Assembly (NCBI GenBank): GCA_002316225.1
Contig: DCDC01000166.1
Location: 1 to 7,763 of the forward strand
From: Firmicutes bacterium UBA1065
GTDB lineage: Bacteria > Bacillota > Clostridia > Tissierellales > Sedimentibacteraceae
DNA length: 7,763 nucleotides
Reading direction: 5' to 3'
The notes beneath the pieces are model-generated. The model made no database searches. It was given only the letters and a program-made list of their open reading frames with translations, and was not told the DNA's origin. Made by a program: the position numbers and the translations under genes. Positions 5,948 through 7,763 of this stretch are shown one piece after another; within the stretch, counting starts at the first letter, position 1; each line of letters opens with the position of its first letter.

Positions 5948-7276
5948 TTTAGCCTTTTTGCGTCTGGTTAAAATTTCTTTTTTTGCGACGCTTATGGATT
6001 CTTTCAGCGGTCTTTTTGCAGGACAAACATAAGAACATGCGCCGCATTCGATACAATCGGTTGCATGATATTCATCTGCACCGTCAAAGTTTCTCAACAA
6101 AGAAAATCTGCTGATTTTATAAGGCATGAGGTTAACAGGACATGCATCAACACATTTGCCGCATAAAATACAGTTTGACGGTTCAGGAACTTCTGCTTCT
6201 TTTTTATTCAAAACCAGTATTCCCGATGTTCCTTTTATAACCGGAACTTCGTCCGTATATTGTGCAATACCCATCATTGGTCCGCCACTGATTATTTTTC
6301 CCGGCTCTTCCTTGTAACCGCCGCACATATCAATACAATCCTTAAAGAGAGTTCCCAGTCTCACTAATAGGTTTTTAGGTGTTTCCACGGCACTCCCTGT
6401 TACTGTAACAACTCTTTGTACGCAGGGCATGCCGGTTTTAATTGCATTGCCTATTGTTGCAACGGTTCCAACATTTTCAACCACACATGCTACTTCCATG
6501 GGAAGTCCGCCCGATGGTACAACTCTTCCGGTTACTGCGTTTATCAGTCTTTTTTCATCTCCCTGAGGATATTTAGCCTTTAGTGATACTACTTCAATGC
6601 CTTCTTCGTTGCCGACAACTTCCACCAGTGTCTTAATTGCATCAGGTTTATTGTCCTCAATGCAAATATAGGCTTTGCCTGCCCCCAATGCTTTTTTAAT
6701 TGCTTTTGTCCCAAGCAGAACCAGTTCTGGCATTTCCAACATAATTCTGTGGTCTGCCGTCAAATACGGCTCGCATTCGGATCCGTTGACAAGCAATGTG
6801 TCAATGGGCTTGTCAGGCGGAGGACTCAGCTTAACATGGGTTGGGAAAGTTGCTCCTCCCATTCCTGCCATACCTGCTTCTCTTATTATAGAAAGGATAT
6901 CTTCCCTGGACAGGTTTTCCAAGTCGCCTTTTGGCTGAACAGATTCATGAACATCATATTTACCGTCATTTTCTATAATAATGCAATTAACCTTTGTCCC
7001 GCCCGGCACCGGTCTCTGCTCAATCTTCTTTACAGTTCCCGATACGCTTGAATGAACAGGCACTGAAACAAAGGCTTTTGAGTCGCCGATTTTTTGCCCG
7101 ACTTTTACAGTCTCTCCTACAGCTACCAAAGGATCGCATGGAGCCCCTATGTGTTGTGATAGTGGAATTACAACAAGTTCCGGAGCCGGTGCTTCTTCTA
7201 TAGGCACATTCTGAGTAAGAGCTTTACTGTGAGGGGGATGGACTCCACCCTTAAATGTGAACAATTTTGTGCTCAT
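5945..7276 (-). CDS. rnfC: Rnf complex subunit C, NADH/NAD+ site subunit
   Basis: RnfC is the peripheral cytoplasmic subunit where NAD+ is reduced, related to NuoF of complex I. The 443 residues open with FKGGVHPPHSK (8-18) and a barrel-sandwich region (about 37-100). A glycine-rich nucleotide and flavin segment, GMAGMGGATFPTHVKL (135-150), and NGSECEPYLTADHRIMLE (164-181) follow. PQGDEKRLINAVTGR (237-251) is also conserved. Two [4Fe-4S] motifs close the protein: Cys369/372/375/379 and Cys408/411/414/418. A basic tail, RRKKAK, ends it. This is the first gene of the operon. The ATG at 7276 has GAGGTGG about 4 bases upstream, and an extended -10 promoter lies about 65 bases before the start. 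Confidence 0.97.
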   Translation of the reverse strand: MSTKLFTFKGGVHPPHSKALTQNVPIEEAPAPELVVIPLSQHIGAPCDPLVAVGETVKVGQKIGDSKAFVSVPVHSSVSGTVKKIEQRPVPGGTKVNCIIIENDGKYDVHESVQPKGDLENLSREDILSIIREAGMAGMGGATFPTHVKLSPPPDKPIDTLLVNGSECEPYLTADHRIMLEMPELVLLGTKAIKKALGAGKAYICIEDNKPDAIKTLVEVVGNEEGIEVVSLKAKYPQGDEKRLINAVTGRVVPSGGLPMEVACVVENVGTVATIGNAIKTGMPCVQRVVTVTGSAVETPKNLLVRLGTLFKDCIDMCGGYKEEPGKIISGGPMMGIAQYTDEVPVIKGTSGILVLNKKEAEVPEPSNCILCGKCVDACPVNLMPYKISRFSLLRNFDGADEYHATDCIECGACSYVCPAKRPLKESISVAKKEILTRRKKAK

Positions 7277-7318
7277 TTAACCACCTCGTAAAAATATTAA
7301 AAATAAATTATAAAAAAT

Positions 7319-7347
7319 GCTATAATCTCAAACATTAAGATTATAAC
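7319..7347 (-). terminator. Possible AT-rich hairpin over the rnf promoter
   Basis: On the minus strand GTTATAATCT (7347-7338) pairs with AGATTATAGC (7328-7319), 10 pairs with one G-T, around a 9-base loop. It is followed by ATTTTTT (7318-7312). For transcripts running in from the upstream ATPase gene this could act as a weak terminator. The left arm includes the -10 box of the rnf promoter, so it could instead be a protein-binding operator. The stem has only two G-C pairs in it, so its stability is doubtful. Confidence 0.4.
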
Positions 7348-7368
7348 AGATTGTTTTCGACTTTTAAA
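7340..7368 (-). promoter_or_regulatory. Predicted promoter of the rnf operon
   Basis: On the minus strand a perfect TATAAT (7345-7340) is preceded by TG one base away (7348-7347), making an extended -10. A poor -35, TTTAAA (7368-7363), matches consensus at 4 of 6 positions with a 17-base spacer. Transcription would start near 7333 and give a leader of about 57 nt before the rnfC ATG. The whole 7277-7446 region is very AT-rich, so other weak promoter matches exist, for example a second TATAAT at 7312-7307 without a suitable -35. Confidence 0.65.
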
Positions 7369-7446
7369 CACCTTTTTTATTATTTTTGAATTTTAGCATT
7401 TTTTATCTAATAAAGCAAGGACATTATTAAACAACTTATTGCTTAA

Positions 7447-7763
7447 TTATAAAGCTTTTATGTTTTCATTGATATATTCCTTTATCCACAATAAAACATT
7501 TATGTCATAAATATCCATCCCCTCAAGCATTTCCTTTACTTCTCTCGTATCAAAAATAAATTCTCCCCTATCTGTCTTATGGGTATAAATAAGATCAAAA
7601 TTATAACCTGAGTTTATGATTGTCATAATCGTCTCCCCCATGTTGCCCAGTGGGGCCCTGTCAATATTATCTCTTTCAAAGCAACATAAAACCTTAGTTC
7701 CTTTACCCAACTCAGACTCTATTTTTAAATAACCGCCGCACCTTAGAGGGTGCGTCTTAGGGA
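7447..7763 (-). CDS. HATPase-fold ATP-binding protein, 3' part only
   Basis: The frame is open from 7447 to the window edge, giving 104 residues of a gene whose 5' part is missing. A TTG at 7710 is not the true start, because recognisable family sequence lies upstream of it. CGGYLKIESELGKGTKVLCC (7740-7681) is the last part of a histidine-kinase-like ATPase domain, containing a G-box. It is followed by the extension DRAPLGNMGETI...FIFDTREVKEML...WIKEYINENI. From memory, this arrangement belongs to a small stand-alone ATP-binding protein of roughly 190 residues found in Clostridia, often near hydrogenase or NADH-oxidoreductase genes. Its role is not established to my knowledge. The first codons at the window edge (PKTHPL) do not resemble the usual GLGIPL...QAAE segment, so the gene may be broken there or the edge may be a repeat. 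Confidence 0.72.
   Translation of the reverse strand, partial: PKTHPLRCGGYLKIESELGKGTKVLCCFERDNIDRAPLGNMGETIMTIINSGYNFDLIYTHKTDRGEFIFDTREVKEMLEGMDIYDINVLLWIKEYINENIKAL
7737..7754. repeat. Short inverted repeat at the right edge
   Basis: CGCACC (7737-7742) and GGTGCG (7749-7754) form a perfect 6-bp stem with loop TTAGAG, and the nearby TCTTAGGGA runs to the window edge. It is GC-rich compared with its surroundings. Its layout, a short stem next to a CTTAGGGA-like arm, recalls the palindromic repeat at 28-58. It coincides with the point where the ATPase reading frame stops resembling its family. Confidence 0.4.

Noticed and set aside
7350..7370. A Rex (NADH-sensing) operator in front of rnfC
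   Set aside because: The best stretch, ending in AAAACAA over the -35 and spacer, matches only 9 of 14 fixed positions of TTGTTAA-N4-TTAACAA, which is unremarkable in such AT-rich DNA.
7411..7446. A terminator directly after the ATPase stop codon (AAGCAA...TTGCTT)
   Set aside because: The stem is only 6 bp around a loop of about 20 bases and has no T-tract after it. The hairpin at 7319-7347 is a better, though still weak, candidate.
7447..7710. A complete 87-residue protein starting at TTG 7710
   Set aside because: The frame stays open to the window edge and the upstream residues RCGGYLKIES belong to the HATPase domain, so this is the tail of a longer gene and not a small protein.

Overview
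The window looks like a low-GC Bacillota chromosome, most likely Clostridia or a close relative. The evidence is AT-rich intergenic DNA, strong AGGAGG ribosome-binding sites, a clostridial-type RnfB rich in ferredoxin motifs, and an rnfCDGEAB gene order. I cannot name the genus. Every gene reads on the minus strand, so biological order runs from high to low coordinates. Both ends carry repeat-like hairpins, so the window may be a contig broken at repeats.

Layout, in transcription order. (1) 7763-7447 holds the last 104 codons of a histidine-kinase-like ATPase (HATPase) protein, cut by the window edge. (2) 7446-7277 is a 170-nt AT-rich intergenic region with an extended -10 promoter for rnfC and an inverted repeat lying across that -10. 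(3) 7276-2409 is a complete rnfCDGEAB operon encoding the membrane-bound ferredoxin:NAD+ oxidoreductase. Four of its five junctions fuse the upstream TAG stop into the next gene's TAGGAGG ribosome-binding site, and the fifth (rnfD/rnfG) is an 11-nt overlap. (4) An intrinsic terminator at 2402-2372 runs directly into a consensus TTGACA-17-TATAAT promoter, sharing bases with it. (5) 2296-188 is a two-gene NAD salvage operon, pncA (nicotinamidase) and pncB (nicotinate phosphoribosyltransferase). (6) 187-1 is non-coding and filled with palindromic repeats, including two 61-nt tandem copies.

The two operons share a theme. Rnf passes electrons from reduced ferredoxin to NAD+ and pumps Na+ or H+, while PncA and PncB recycle nicotinamide into the NAD+ precursor nicotinate mononucleotide. 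Each has its own apparent promoter, so a functional link is suggested by position only.

No wholly new protein system is visible. The most unusual signal is the tandem repeat downstream of pncB: the only two differences between its copies fall on opposite strands of the same hairpin base pair (A-T in one, G-C in the other), which suggests the folded form is maintained.
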